DNA of 64,000 bases, taken from assembly GCF_000013025.1 (NCBI RefSeq), contig NC_008358.1, positions 1,736,001-1,800,000 of the forward strand. Reading direction: 5' to 3'. The position numbers were made by a program, and so were the translations under genes. Position 1 is the first letter of the stretch; each line of letters opens with the position of its first letter. Positions 26,700 through 35,098 of this stretch are shown piece after piece. The notes beneath the pieces are model-generated. The model was not told the origin of the DNA. It ran no database searches and saw nothing but the letters and a program-made list of their open reading frames with translations. The DNA comes from Hyphomonas neptunium ATCC 15444 (GTDB lineage Bacteria > Pseudomonadota > Alphaproteobacteria > Caulobacterales > Hyphomonadaceae).

Positions 26700-27001
26700 T
26701 TGGGACGGTTCCAGACAAGGACGCCGGTGCCTTCTTTTTCGTTTTCGAAGAAGGCGGCGCGCATCGGCTGGGCGAAGCTCGGATCATCGAGTTTCACAGC
26801 GAGATAAGGCGTTTCGCCATCCTTTGAGTCCTCGCGCCAGGCGGCGCCAAGCTCTGCGCCGCCGGCATAGAGCCGGAAATCCGGCGCGCCTTGTGTCTTG
26901 TCCTTGTTAGGAACAAGCTGGGCTTTGACATTGATGGTTAGTGTACGGAGGGTTCCGGTCCAGGTTCCGTCCTTCAGGGTGAATGCGCCGATCTGTGCCA
27001 T
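26696..27001 (-). CDS. DUF736-family protein
   Basis: 101 residues. MAQIGAFTLKDGTWTGTLRT and WREDSKDGETPYLAVKLDDP are the DUF736 pattern. The function of these proteins is not known, but they are constant companions of conjugative elements and plasmids in Alphaproteobacteria. It lies 3 bases after the DUF2274 gene and is coupled to alpA. Confidence 0.9.
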   Translation of the reverse strand: MAQIGAFTLKDGTWTGTLRTLTINVKAQLVPNKDKTQGAPDFRLYAGGAELGAAWREDSKDGETPYLAVKLDDPSFAQPMRAAFFENEKEGTGVLVWNRPK

Positions 27002-27004
27002 GGG

Positions 27005-27241
27005 TCAGTCTCCTTTGCTGGCAGGTTTGGGCAGGGCTTTGCGGGCCCGTCTGAACCCGGCATCTGAGGCCAGGAACATGTCGATCATGGCCGCGGCGAG
27101 CGTTTCTACGCGTTCGCCTTCGCCATAAGTCTCCTGATAGAGCGCCGCATAATCCTGCAGCGCGGCCGCGGTATCCGGATCGAGCGCCAGGGTGAGCTTC
27201 ACCGGCGTGCGGTCAGGGAGTTTTGCAAGGCGCAGGTTCAC
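27005..27241 (-). CDS. DUF2274-family protein, coupled to trbI
   Basis: 78 residues. The start is GTG 27241, which overlaps the trbI stop (GTGA); the frame is open upstream only as trbI antiphase. The pattern NLRLAKLPDRTPVKLTLALD and DYAALYQETYGEGERVETLA matches DUF2274, which nearly always follows trbI in integrative elements. A role in regulation or assembly of the mating apparatus is presumed, without evidence here. Confidence 0.85.
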   Translation of the reverse strand: MNLRLAKLPDRTPVKLTLALDPDTAAALQDYAALYQETYGEGERVETLAAAMIDMFLASDAGFRRARKALPKPASKGD

Positions 27242-28482
27242 GGGGCTGTCTCCGGATAGGGACGCAGGACGAGGTCCTTTGTCACGAGGACGCGGACGGG
27301 CCAGCCCGGACGGATGGTGATCGAAGGCTGGACCCCGAGGCTGCGATCGACCGCGCGCTGGCCGGCTTCGTTGATTGTATCGGTGGTGCCCCGGCGGATC
27401 GCGCGCTCGATATCTCCGTCTTCGCTGGGGCCGAGCTCGGCGCCGATGCCGAGCATCGTGGCGAGACCAGCGGCAGCAAAGACCCTGTCCCAATGATGAT
27501 CGGTCCGGTCTTTGAGGCCCGCATATCCTGCGGTATCGCTGCCCGGCTCCGAGATCGTGATCGAGCTGCCATCGGGCATCAGGATCCGGTCCCAGACGAC
27601 CAGCGCCCGGTCCTGGCCGAACGAGACTTCCGACTGGTAGCGCCCGATCAGGCGGCTGCCCTGGGGGATCAGGCGGTGCTGGCCGCGAACGGTGTCATAA
27701 ACGTTCTGCGTGACCTGGGCGATGACCGCGCCGGGAAGATCGGAGTTGATCCCGGTGATCAGGCTGGCCGGGATCAGGGAGCCCGCCATCAGCTGGTAGG
27801 GCGAAAGCGGATCCTGAACCCGGTCGGGATTGTAGATGGGGCCCCCTGCACGGTCGCTGGCAAAGGCGGCCTTCCGGGCCTGGAGGTTTGGATCGGGCGG
27901 GGGGCTCGCTCCGGCGTTCGGGGATGGCCGCGCCAGGGCGAGGAGTTCCGAAGAGAGATCAAAGCTGGCGTCTGTGGGGCGTGCCGGAGCGGGGCCAGGC
28001 GCGGCCGCATTGCCGAGCCGGAACAGGAGCGGCGCGCGGGCCGCCTCTTCGGCCAGGGCGGCGGCTTCCAGCCGCGCGGTGCGGGCCGCTTCCTCTTCCG
28101 GCCGTGGCCGGAAGTCGGTGCGGTACTCGGTCTGGAAGTCCGGTTCGATGCCATAAGCCTCCTCAGCGGCCCGGATGGTCGCGCCGAGATCCCCAGAGAC
28201 GGGCGTCCCGAGCACGGGCACGTCCCCGAGCGCGGTATAGTCGGCCGGGAGCGCCGAAAACCCATCGGGCTTGCGCTTGCCCGCCACGAGCAGCTCATCC
28301 TGCGGGGCGGGCTCTGGGGGCCGGGGCGGGGCCAGCGCAAAGGTGGCGGCGGCGAAGAGGCCGAGCGCGCCGAGGCCCGCGCCAGCGAGCAGCAGTTTGC
28401 GGTTGATCCGGGTGGCGGGCTTCGGCTTTGAGCGGATCTCCAGCTGGCGGGCGGTTTCCTTGAGAGGCGGCGGCTGGGTCAT
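27238..28482 (-). CDS. trbI: TrbI, VirB10-like conjugal transfer protein
   Basis: 414 residues from ATG 28482, 4 bases after trbG. One N-terminal membrane helix (KLLLAGAGLGALGLFAAATF, about 29-48) is followed by a Pro-rich periplasmic linker. The C-terminal TrbI/VirB10 domain has AGSLIPASLITGINSDLPGA, IPQGSRLIGRYQSEVSFGQD and WDRILMPDGSS. It spans the envelope in a type IV secretion channel. The other channel genes except trbG are missing from this locus. Confidence 0.94.
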   Translation of the reverse strand: MTQPPPLKETARQLEIRSKPKPATRINRKLLLAGAGLGALGLFAAATFALAPPRPPEPAPQDELLVAGKRKPDGFSALPADYTALGDVPVLGTPVSGDLGATIRAAEEAYGIEPDFQTEYRTDFRPRPEEEAARTARLEAAALAEEAARAPLLFRLGNAAAPGPAPARPTDASFDLSSELLALARPSPNAGASPPPDPNLQARKAAFASDRAGGPIYNPDRVQDPLSPYQLMAGSLIPASLITGINSDLPGAVIAQVTQNVYDTVRGQHRLIPQGSRLIGRYQSEVSFGQDRALVVWDRILMPDGSSITISEPGSDTAGYAGLKDRTDHHWDRVFAAAGLATMLGIGAELGPSEDGDIERAIRRGTTDTINEAGQRAVDRSLGVQPSITIRPGWPVRVLVTKDLVLRPYPETAP

Positions 28483-28486
28483 GGGC

Positions 28487-29446
28487 TCAACCTCTCCGCC
28501 AGCGGGACCTGGGCTCCGCGCTTGCTTTTGATATGCGCACGACCGTCTGAGGCTTTGTCCCGTGCCGCAGCTCGGCGGCGGTGAACAGGCGGTCGACGAT
28601 GTAGTAGGTCCCCCGGACCCGGTAGTTGACGAGTTCGGCCGTGCCCCCGGATGACAGCACAAAGAGGGGCGGCATTTCGGAGGCAGCTACGCCCGCTGGC
28701 ATCTGGATGAAGACCTGGCGGCCGTCATCGAACACGCGGACGGGTGTCCAGTCCGGGCTGTCGCCGGTGATGCGGTAATCGAAGGAGAGGGTCTCGAGGC
28801 TCAGGCCGCGTTCGACGGGAACGGCTTCCTGTGCTGCGGCGTTCGCATTGCGGGCGGTGAGGCCGGCGAGTTCATCCTGCGGATAGCGCCAGGAAAGGGC
28901 GGCCATGTAGGTGGCAGGCGTCGATTCCAGGTCGAGGTGATAGGTCCGCCGGTCGGTGGCGATCATCAGGTTTGTCTGAAGGCCCGCGGCGACGGGCTTG
29001 ACCAGGATATGCGCCCGGGCCGCGCTGCCAGAACCCGACGCCGTGTCCCCGACAATCCAGCGGACGGTGTCGCCCGCCGACACCGAGACCAGCGTCTCCC
29101 CGGGCTGGAGCGCAATATCCGTGACCTGGCCGGGGCTCGCATAGAGACGGTAGAGCGCCCCTTCCGTATAAGGATAGACCTGGACGGCATTGAGGAACCC
29201 CTCCGGGGAGGGTTCGATCACCGCGCCGGCGCGGCCTGCCTCAATGGCCCCTTCGGGGCTCAGGGCGGGCTTTTTTGCAGGCTCAGGATCAAGGGATTTT
29301 AGCTGGCCAGGCAGCGGCAGCGGGATCGCTGTTTCCACGATTTCGACGCGCTCGGGTTTCGGGTCTTCTGTGGGGCGGGCCTCCACGAACCGGGCAGGAT
29401 CGAACAGGGGCTCGGGCGGGGGCGGTGTACCGAACTGGTCGACCAC
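28487..29446 (-). CDS. trbG: TrbG, VirB9-like conjugal transfer protein, probably shortened at the N-terminus
   Basis: 319 residues from GTG 29446. VirB9-type patterns are seen in YPYTEGALYRLYASPGQVTD, LQPGETLVSVSAGDTVRWIV and PRVFDDGRQVFIQMP-like VRVFDDGRQVFIQMPAG. A secretion signal is expected but absent. The frame continues upstream without a start into the nuclease gene on the other strand, only 39 bases away, so the 5' end seems cut off by insertion of the nuclease-helicase cassette. Without a signal peptide the product is probably not functional. Confidence 0.85.
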   Translation of the reverse strand: MVDQFGTPPPPEPLFDPARFVEARPTEDPKPERVEIVETAIPLPLPGQLKSLDPEPAKKPALSPEGAIEAGRAGAVIEPSPEGFLNAVQVYPYTEGALYRLYASPGQVTDIALQPGETLVSVSAGDTVRWIVGDTASGSGSAARAHILVKPVAAGLQTNLMIATDRRTYHLDLESTPATYMAALSWRYPQDELAGLTARNANAAAQEAVPVERGLSLETLSFDYRITGDSPDWTPVRVFDDGRQVFIQMPAGVAASEMPPLFVLSSGGTAELVNYRVRGTYYIVDRLFTAAELRHGTKPQTVVRISKASAEPRSRWRRG

Positions 29447-29485
29447 GGCGCTCGATGTGAAGCTGAAACACAGCCGCTGGTTTCT

Positions 29486-30685
29486 ATGAGCGGCGTGATC
29501 GAAAGCCCGCTCGCCGCGATTCTGGCGGAAACGCGGCGGCAGCTGGGTCAGGACTATGCATGGCCGGATCCTTCAAGCGGGTTAGCGTATCTTCTGCTAA
29601 AACGTCATCAAAAGTCCTTGAAAGGTGTTATGGCGTCAACGCCGCCATCGGTTGATGCGCAGTTATTGCGCCGATCGCCAGTGCTTGCGGCATATGGATA
29701 CCTTGCTGATCAGTTGAGCGATGGCGACCAAAGCAGTTGGATGGAAGCCGTAGAGCATCTGCGCGGGCGAGATCCGTACCCGGCCAATCGCGATTCCTTC
29801 GTGCACAATCCAATCGAAGTGCTAGGCCTTGCTCATGGATTGACGATCCTCAGAGACGATCAGGCAGGGCATCGCTCTTGGCTGTCTTCGGTTTTGAGAC
29901 GGGGGTTGAACAAGAATGAACTTGAGACCGCGTCTACGCGCTGCGCCGCCAATCTGGCCATCGCGCAGCTAGAGGGCGCACCAGCTGAACCGAATGCCAC
30001 CCCGGATTATCAAACGCTCCCCATGCCGGATCTCATTTTGCTCTCAGCATTGGCGTTGGCTTTTCCTTCAGAGGGTGTACTGGAGATTCACGACATTGAG
30101 GCCGCCCTGCAAACCAAGCTTCTGCGTGAAGCGATCTCAATCAGCGATGTGGCTTCGGCAGCTGCACTCAGCGTGTTTGCTGAACGGCTGATTGATCGGT
30201 TTTCCCTTGGCCCTCAATCCTCCACGACCCTTGAAAAAGTCGAGGCACTATGTCGGCGCTTTCCTCTGCTCTCCCATGCGCTGCAAAGACGTTATGCCGG
30301 TCGCCCTAGTTTTGAGATCAATGATGAATATGATGTACAAGATCTTTTTGGCGCGATCCTCCATCTTCATTTTGATGATGTTCGCTCGGAAGAGGTAACG
30401 CCCTCATATGCGGGGAATAGCTCCCGGGTTGATTTCTACTTACCTGAGGCGCGGATGATTGTTGAGGTCAAAATGACCCGAAAAAGTCTGGGTCAAAAAG
30501 AGGTCGTAAACCAGCTTATAGAGGACGCCGCCCGGTACGCTGCTATGGACCATGTTGATACACTAGTATGTTTGGTCTTTGACCCTCATAGATACTGTAA
30601 GAACCCAGCCGCGATCGAGGCGGATGTAGCAGAAAGCGGACGGCGCCTGCGCGTGGTACCAATCGTTTGTCCCAAAGGCCTATGA
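29486..30685 (+). CDS. PD-(D/E)XK nuclease-domain protein, DpnII/MboI-like
   Basis: 399 residues. The C-terminal third is a nuclease of the DpnII/MboI-like group: INDEYDVQDLFGAILHLHFD, EEVTPSYAGNSSRVDFYLPE and IVEVKMTRKSLGQKE. The catalytic set is Asp316, Glu327 and Lys329, and all are present. The N-terminal ~270 residues are helical and unfamiliar. Such domains are found as stand-alone effectors in defence loci rather than in restriction-modification pairs; no methylase is nearby. It is the first of four coupled genes, and its stop overlaps the next start (ATGA). The base composition is lower in G+C than the flanking trb genes, which suggests separate transfer. Confidence 0.8.
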   Translation: MSGVIESPLAAILAETRRQLGQDYAWPDPSSGLAYLLLKRHQKSLKGVMASTPPSVDAQLLRRSPVLAAYGYLADQLSDGDQSSWMEAVEHLRGRDPYPANRDSFVHNPIEVLGLAHGLTILRDDQAGHRSWLSSVLRRGLNKNELETASTRCAANLAIAQLEGAPAEPNATPDYQTLPMPDLILLSALALAFPSEGVLEIHDIEAALQTKLLREAISISDVASAAALSVFAERLIDRFSLGPQSSTTLEKVEALCRRFPLLSHALQRRYAGRPSFEINDEYDVQDLFGAILHLHFDDVRSEEVTPSYAGNSSRVDFYLPEARMIVEVKMTRKSLGQKEVVNQLIEDAARYAAMDHVDTLVCLVFDPHRYCKNPAAIEADVAESGRRLRVVPIVCPKGL

Positions 30686-31047
30686 AAACGCCCTCCACTC
30701 TGCGGACCCTATTTCAGAAGGGAGAGCCTTTTCTCATGCATCCGCGAGACCTCAACCGCATTGGGCAAGCTGATCATGCGGCCCTCGAGCGACGCATCGG
30801 CGAAAAGCTGATCTTGGTCACGGCCAATGCAATCGGATTCAGAAAGCCGGTCGAGTGCGGCTATATTGATCCCAGTCTGATCATTATCCCAGGCCTCGCC
30901 GCTGCCGATAGCGAAACATTTATTCAGGCATCGATCGATCTCCCGGAAGCTCAAGGTGATCCCATGGATGTCATGGTCAACCATGTGCTTGAAATGGGCG
31001 TCGATCGTCCGCCGGGGCTCTATCCGCTGCCGGGTGAGGCGCGATAG
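30682..31047 (+). CDS. Unknown 121-residue protein in the nuclease-helicase cassette
   Basis: Starts at ATG 30682, overlapping the nuclease stop. I recognise no domain. It has no signal peptide or membrane segment. The central part IGEKLILVTANAIGFRKPVE and PSLIIIPGLAAADSETFIQA suggests a small alpha/beta fold, and the C-terminus is Pro-rich (GVDRPPGLYPLPGE). The gene is fixed between two nuclease genes with a 2-base gap on its right, so it is likely a partner or immunity/regulatory subunit. This is inference from position only. Confidence 0.65.
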   Translation: MKTPSTLRTLFQKGEPFLMHPRDLNRIGQADHAALERRIGEKLILVTANAIGFRKPVECGYIDPSLIIIPGLAAADSETFIQASIDLPEAQGDPMDVMVNHVLEMGVDRPPGLYPLPGEAR

Positions 31048-31049
31048 CC

Positions 31050-31850
31050 ATGCCAATGTCCTTCACTCCGATTTCCCATGAACAGCGGTGGACCGGATCA
31101 ACGTGGTCCGTTGATGATGAAGACACGTTAGCTGAGCTCATCGCTCGCATAGCGCTCGGTCAAGCGCAGACGGTTCAGTCAATCCTGCATGAGCTTGGCA
31201 ACAAGCCTGTATCGCCCACTGCCGGGTTTGAAGGCGCCAAGGCGACGCTGACGGCGGCCACCGAGGACGAGATCTTCCATCGAGACGGCTGGGTCTTTCA
31301 AGTCATGGCCTGGATTGCCGCGCATCAGCAGGACGATACGGCGCTTATCCATGCGCCGCATATTCGGCTTGCTGACAAAGGGACGGATGGTTTGATCATC
31401 GAATTCCAAGATCGCGGTATCGCTCGTGTGGTGATCTGCGAAGAAAAGGCCACGGAGCACCCCCGCGACCGAGTGCGTGACAGCGTTTGGCCTGAATTCA
31501 AAACCTTTGAGTCGGGCCGCCGCGACAATGAGTTGATCGCGGCGGTGAGCGACATGCTTTCCAAGAATGGCGTTGGGGACGCCGATGCGACCGTGGCGAG
31601 CATCTTTTGGAATAAGCAGCGGGCTTATCGCATCTCTACAATCGTAGGCGCGACGCATGCGACAGAGGCTGGCCGCAAGCGTCTGTTCAAAGACTATGAA
31701 AAGACGGTTCTTGGGGACTTGACGCGGCGTCGAGCAGAAACGCTTCATTTAGCCGATATCAGACCGTGGCTCGCCGAGCTTTCAAACAAAGCGATTGGAT
31801 GGATAGAAGACGCAGAAGCGGTGCACGATTTGGAGGCAAAAGATGTATGA
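31050..31850 (+). CDS. Second PD-(D/E)XK-like protein, HamA/DUF1837-like candidate
   Basis: 266 residues. A putative nuclease core runs HIRLADKGTDGLIIEF, VVICEEKATEHPRDRVRDSV, giving Asp113, Glu131 and Lys133 as a D-X17-ExK site. Adjacent Arg/Lys-rich helices follow. It lies directly before a Ski2-like helicase and overlaps it by 8 bases. A small PD-(D/E)XK protein before a helicase is the layout of the Hachiman (HamA-HamB) and AbpAB defence systems. I could not confirm membership in DUF1837 by eye, so the family name is tentative. A different defence type is possible. Confidence 0.65.
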   Translation: MPMSFTPISHEQRWTGSTWSVDDEDTLAELIARIALGQAQTVQSILHELGNKPVSPTAGFEGAKATLTAATEDEIFHRDGWVFQVMAWIAAHQQDDTALIHAPHIRLADKGTDGLIIEFQDRGIARVVICEEKATEHPRDRVRDSVWPEFKTFESGRRDNELIAAVSDMLSKNGVGDADATVASIFWNKQRAYRISTIVGATHATEAGRKRLFKDYEKTVLGDLTRRRAETLHLADIRPWLAELSNKAIGWIEDAEAVHDLEAKDV

Positions 31851-33844
31851 CCCTCAAACCGCAGCGCTTATTCGTCAGACACCAGAGCTACCAGGATTAG
31901 ACCGCGAAGATTTGCCAGATGTGCTTTCAAGAGCGTATGCGGAGATCGCGTCAGCGCGGGTGATGCTTCGTGACGGGCAGCCAAGTTTAGAACAGCTCTC
32001 AGAGACCATTGGTTTTGCTCAGAGGCTTGCGCGCACGAATGAGGCGCTGATTCTGGCTTCGCCAGACCGCGATGACAAAGCGGCGGCTGCTTTTGTGGCG
32101 GCAACGGCCTACCAGCTGGTGCGCCAAGCCGAAGCCATTCGTAAGGATACGGCCGGAGCGGCTTACCTGCGCGGAGATGCGATCAGTCCCGAGATCTCGG
32201 CCATGCTCTTGTTTCTAGCCGCTGAGGCGTCGGCGGACGCGGCAGAAGTGTCACGTCATATCAACTTCCCAGAAGACGAACCGCTCCAAGCCAATTTGAT
32301 CTGGACCTTGATCCGTCTGGCCCGAGGTCAAGTCGGCGCAATAACCGACAGTCGCAGCCTGGGACGTCGGCGAGTTGTCGTGGGTACTGACTATCAGCAA
32401 GCTGTCGCTGCGTTGTACTATCAATTGCTTCGCGGCGTGAGAGCCCTAGCCTTTCGTCTCCAAGGGCGTCGCATCACCGATATGGCTGATCCCATCGCCG
32501 TATTCGAAAGGGTGAAAAGCCTAGCATCACCGACGGCCACGGATGCCTTAGGCGATCTGAACGCGCAGGCCCTCGTCGCTTTCTCAGGTCCGTTTCATTT
32601 GGCGAGCCTGCTCATCATTCTTGGGCGCTCATTATTGGACGGTGCGGTCGTCAATTTGCCGGCACCGGATGCGACCGATCCTGCTAGATGGCGCAAAGCG
32701 ATGCAGGGCGTTGCGGCAAACCGACGCGAACAAGCGCGCGATCGATGCGATGCTTTGTATCTTGATGATCGCGCGGATCGCCCCGAGTGCCGACTTTCTC
32801 CTGCTTTCGGCCATGATGAAAAACACCGAGGAGCTTGCTGGATGGATTGAGGAGCTAACAGGCCGACCATCACTCTCGTTCGACGATAGCTGGAAGCCAA
32901 CCCGTCAGATACGAGGGTGTGTTGTTTATGATTTGGCCCAGTTGAGAGCGCTCCAGAAAACCCTCACCACCGCCAAAACCACAGCAACAAGTGGCGTTCC
33001 TAAACGCCTCAAAGATCAAATTTCGGCCCCAGTGTTTGGTTTTTTCAGTGTGCAGCAGACTTGGGCGACTACCGAGCGAGAGCGCTACGTTCTTTTGCCT
33101 TTTCACCGCGATCCTCTGCCGCTGGCGACAAACAAGTTTTGGAAACTGACCCCAAATGCCGGAGAGGTCGCATCGGCTCTCGCGGCTGACGCGGCGCGCG
33201 CCCACATTCGAACTTTGGTCTTTGCCACAACCATTCCCAATGCCTCATCCATCGCGAATAGAGCAGCGGAAGCACTAGGCCCATGTAGCGTCGATCTGAA
33301 TGAAGCTGAACAACGTTTGCTAGATACGATAATCGACGAAGTCGGGCATGTTCGGCACCTCTATCTTCCGCTCAAAGACGGAAAACTCATTGGTCGCGCA
33401 GCGTGCCATCATGGGCAATTGTTGCCGGAGGAGCGCCAATTAGTCGAACGTCTTTATCGACGAAACGGCGCGATTTCTGTGCTTGCAGCCACGTCAACCT
33501 TGGCGCAGGGGATGAATCTACCGGCGGAATTGGTTATCCTTTCAAGCGACAGCGAGTTTCAGCCGGATACTGGCAAGCAAAGCATTCTGAAAGCAGAAGA
33601 TCTCTTAAACGCCGCCGGCCGTGCCGGACGGGCTGGAGAGAACGCGACCGGGATGGTCTTGATCATTCCGAGCAAAGTGACAGGCATTGATGATCAAGAA
33701 AACCTGATCGGCACGCAGTGGAGAAAGCTTCAAGAGATTTTTTCGCAAGCGGATCAATGCCTCATCATCGACGATCCATTGATGGCGGTGATGGACCGCA
33801 TCCATATCGAGACGGATGCTGTGTCTCGCGCACCAAACCCCTGA
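31843..33844 (+). pseudogene. Ski2-like DExH helicase gene with internal deletion and cut 3' end
   Basis: The N-terminal ~290 residues (frame from ATG 31843) are an alpha-helical region ending RWRKAMQGVAANR. From about 32720 homology continues in another frame: RAIDAMLCIL, PSADFLLLSAMMKNTEELAG (motif III), VLAATSTLAQGMNLPAELVI (motif V) and LNAAGRAGRAGENATGMVLI (motif VI). The segment between, which must carry Walker A (motif I) and the DEAH box (motif II), is gone. The 3' end is also broken: after IHIETDAV the sequence becomes a traG fragment. The helicase cannot hydrolyse ATP in this form. Its four-gene operon was probably once a defence system. Confidence 0.85.
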
Positions 33845-34126
33845 TGCGGCTTGTTCTCAACCAGATTGCGCGCCGGCTGACCGAGCAGGAGCCCGATCCC
33901 TCGCGGCGGAAGCTGCTCCTGATGCTGGACGAGTTCCCGGCCCTGGGGCGGATCGATTTCTTCGAGACGGCGCTCGCGTTCATGGCGGGGTATGGGGTCC
34001 GGGCGTTCCTGGTTGCCCAGTCGCTGAACCAGATCGAGAAGGCGTATGGTCCCAACAATGCTATTCTGGACAATTGCCATGTGCGCGTGGCCTTTGCGAC
34101 CAATGATGAGCGCACGGCCAAGCGGA
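33822..34126 (+). pseudogene. traG: traG (VirD4-like coupling protein) internal fragment
   Basis: About 100 codons of TraG are recognisable: SRTKPLMRLVLNQIARRLTE, KLLLMLDEFPALGRIDFFET (Walker B), GVRAFLVAQSLNQIEKAYGP and NCHVRVAFATNDERTAKRI. Both ends are missing. The left end abuts the helicase at about 33820 and the right end meets a merR fragment at about 34127. It is on the strand opposite to trbG/trbI, so the conjugation module was rearranged as well as deleted. Confidence 0.88.
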
Positions 34127-34410
34127 TTCACGATTTGAAGATTGTCCTGTGCGATTGTTCGCGCATCCTCGCACGTGCTCGCGGGCCTGCTGGAGAGGTC
34201 AAGAAGTGCGCGGATCTGGTCGAGACCGAAACCAAGCTGCCTGGCGTTCTGAATAAATGCGAGCCGGGAGATCTCGGTCTCGCCGTAAACGCGTCGCCCG
34301 TTTGGAGCCCGCTGCGGAGCTGGCAGCAGACCGATCTCCTCATAAAAACGTATGGTGGGAATCTTGAGTTTCGTGCGGCGCGCCACCTCGCCGATAGGGA
34401 GATGCAACAT
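34127..34410 (-). pseudogene. Truncated MerR-family metal regulator
   Basis: From ATG 34410 about 94 residues match the DNA-binding half of CadR/ZntR/PbrR-type regulators: PIGEVARRTKLKIPTIRFYE, EIGLLPAPQR, GRRVYGETEISRLAFIQNAR and LGFGLDQIRALLDLS. The conserved Cys at position ~79 (ASTCEDARTIA) is present. The dimerisation helix and the C-terminal metal-binding loop are lost where the traG fragment begins. The frame stays open through antisense traG to 33754, so a 218-residue hybrid could be made. DNA binding might persist, metal response should not. Confidence 0.85.
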
Positions 34411-34415
34411 TGAGC

Positions 34416-34446
34416 TTGATCCTCTAGTTACTTGAGGATGTACCAG
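34416..34446 (+). promoter_or_regulatory. MerR-type promoter/operator of the CDF gene
   Basis: TTGATC (34416-34421) and a -10-like TACCAG (34441-34446) are separated by 19 bases, the lengthened spacer that MerR activators correct. A dyad ATCCTC-N9-GAGGAT (34419-34439) lies in the spacer. A GGAGG ribosome site precedes the CDF start at 34472. The operator is intact although its merR is truncated. Confidence 0.75.
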
Positions 34447-34471
34447 TAAAACTGAACTGGAGGAATACACC

Positions 34472-35098
34472 ATGAGCGGATGCGAAGATGGATGCGGAGC
34501 GAAGGCAGTCGAAGCGGCGACCACGCCCGCTTATGTGCGCACGTTATGGCTCGTCGTCTTCCTGAATGCGGGCATGTTCCTGATCGGTTTGATTATCACT
34601 GTTACCGGCGGGTCGGTGTCCGTCCGTGCGGATTTGCTGGATTTTCTAGGCGATGCGCTCGCAACCGGCATTGGCCTGCTGCTGGTGGGCCGTTCACGCC
34701 GCGTGCGCTCGCTGGCCAGCCTTTGGCAAGGGTTTGCCCTCGGTGCATTGGGACTGTTCGTGCTGGGCACTGCGTTGTCCCGAATGGCGGGCGGCGTTGC
34801 GCCTGAACCATTCGGAATGAGCGTCTACGGGGTGCTCGGGCTTTGCGTAAACATCGGTGCCGCCTTGTTGCTGCTGAAGCACCGCAATGGCGACGCAAGC
34901 GTGCGCGCCGTCTGGTTGTATAGCCGCAATGACGCGATCGGTAACTTGATTGTCTTGGCTGCTGCGGCACTCGTGGTTGTTTCGGGGTCGTATTGGCCCG
35001 ACCTTATCGCGGGCGCAGCCATTGCATTCCTTTTCCTGCACTCGTCGCTGCAGATCATCCGGGATTCGCGCCGTGAACTCCGTGAGGTGGTGGAATGA
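34472..35098 (+). CDS. Cation diffusion facilitator-family transporter
   Basis: 208 residues with about six membrane helices and a Cys-containing N-terminus (MSGCEDGCG). The CDF metal-site pattern is SVRADLLDFLGDALATGIGL in helix 2 and WLYSRNDAIGNLIVLAAAAL in helix 5, that is DxxxD and NDxxxN in place of the canonical HxxxD. This form occurs in compact CDF proteins linked to merR and lspA. It lacks the usual C-terminal cytosolic domain. Export of lead, zinc or cadmium is likely, the metal unproven. It is coupled to lspA by a 4-base overlap. Confidence 0.85.
   Translation: MSGCEDGCGAKAVEAATTPAYVRTLWLVVFLNAGMFLIGLIITVTGGSVSVRADLLDFLGDALATGIGLLLVGRSRRVRSLASLWQGFALGALGLFVLGTALSRMAGGVAPEPFGMSVYGVLGLCVNIGAALLLLKHRNGDASVRAVWLYSRNDAIGNLIVLAAAALVVVSGSYWPDLIAGAAIAFLFLHSSLQIIRDSRRELREVVE

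Noticed and set aside
30682-31850. Restriction-modification system
   Set aside because: No methyltransferase motifs were seen in the cassette, so the DpnII-like domain is not part of a classical R-M pair here.
33754-34126. C-terminal half of a 218-residue MerR-like protein
   Set aside because: This part is antisense to traG and the helicase and has no MerR similarity; MerR ends at the junction.
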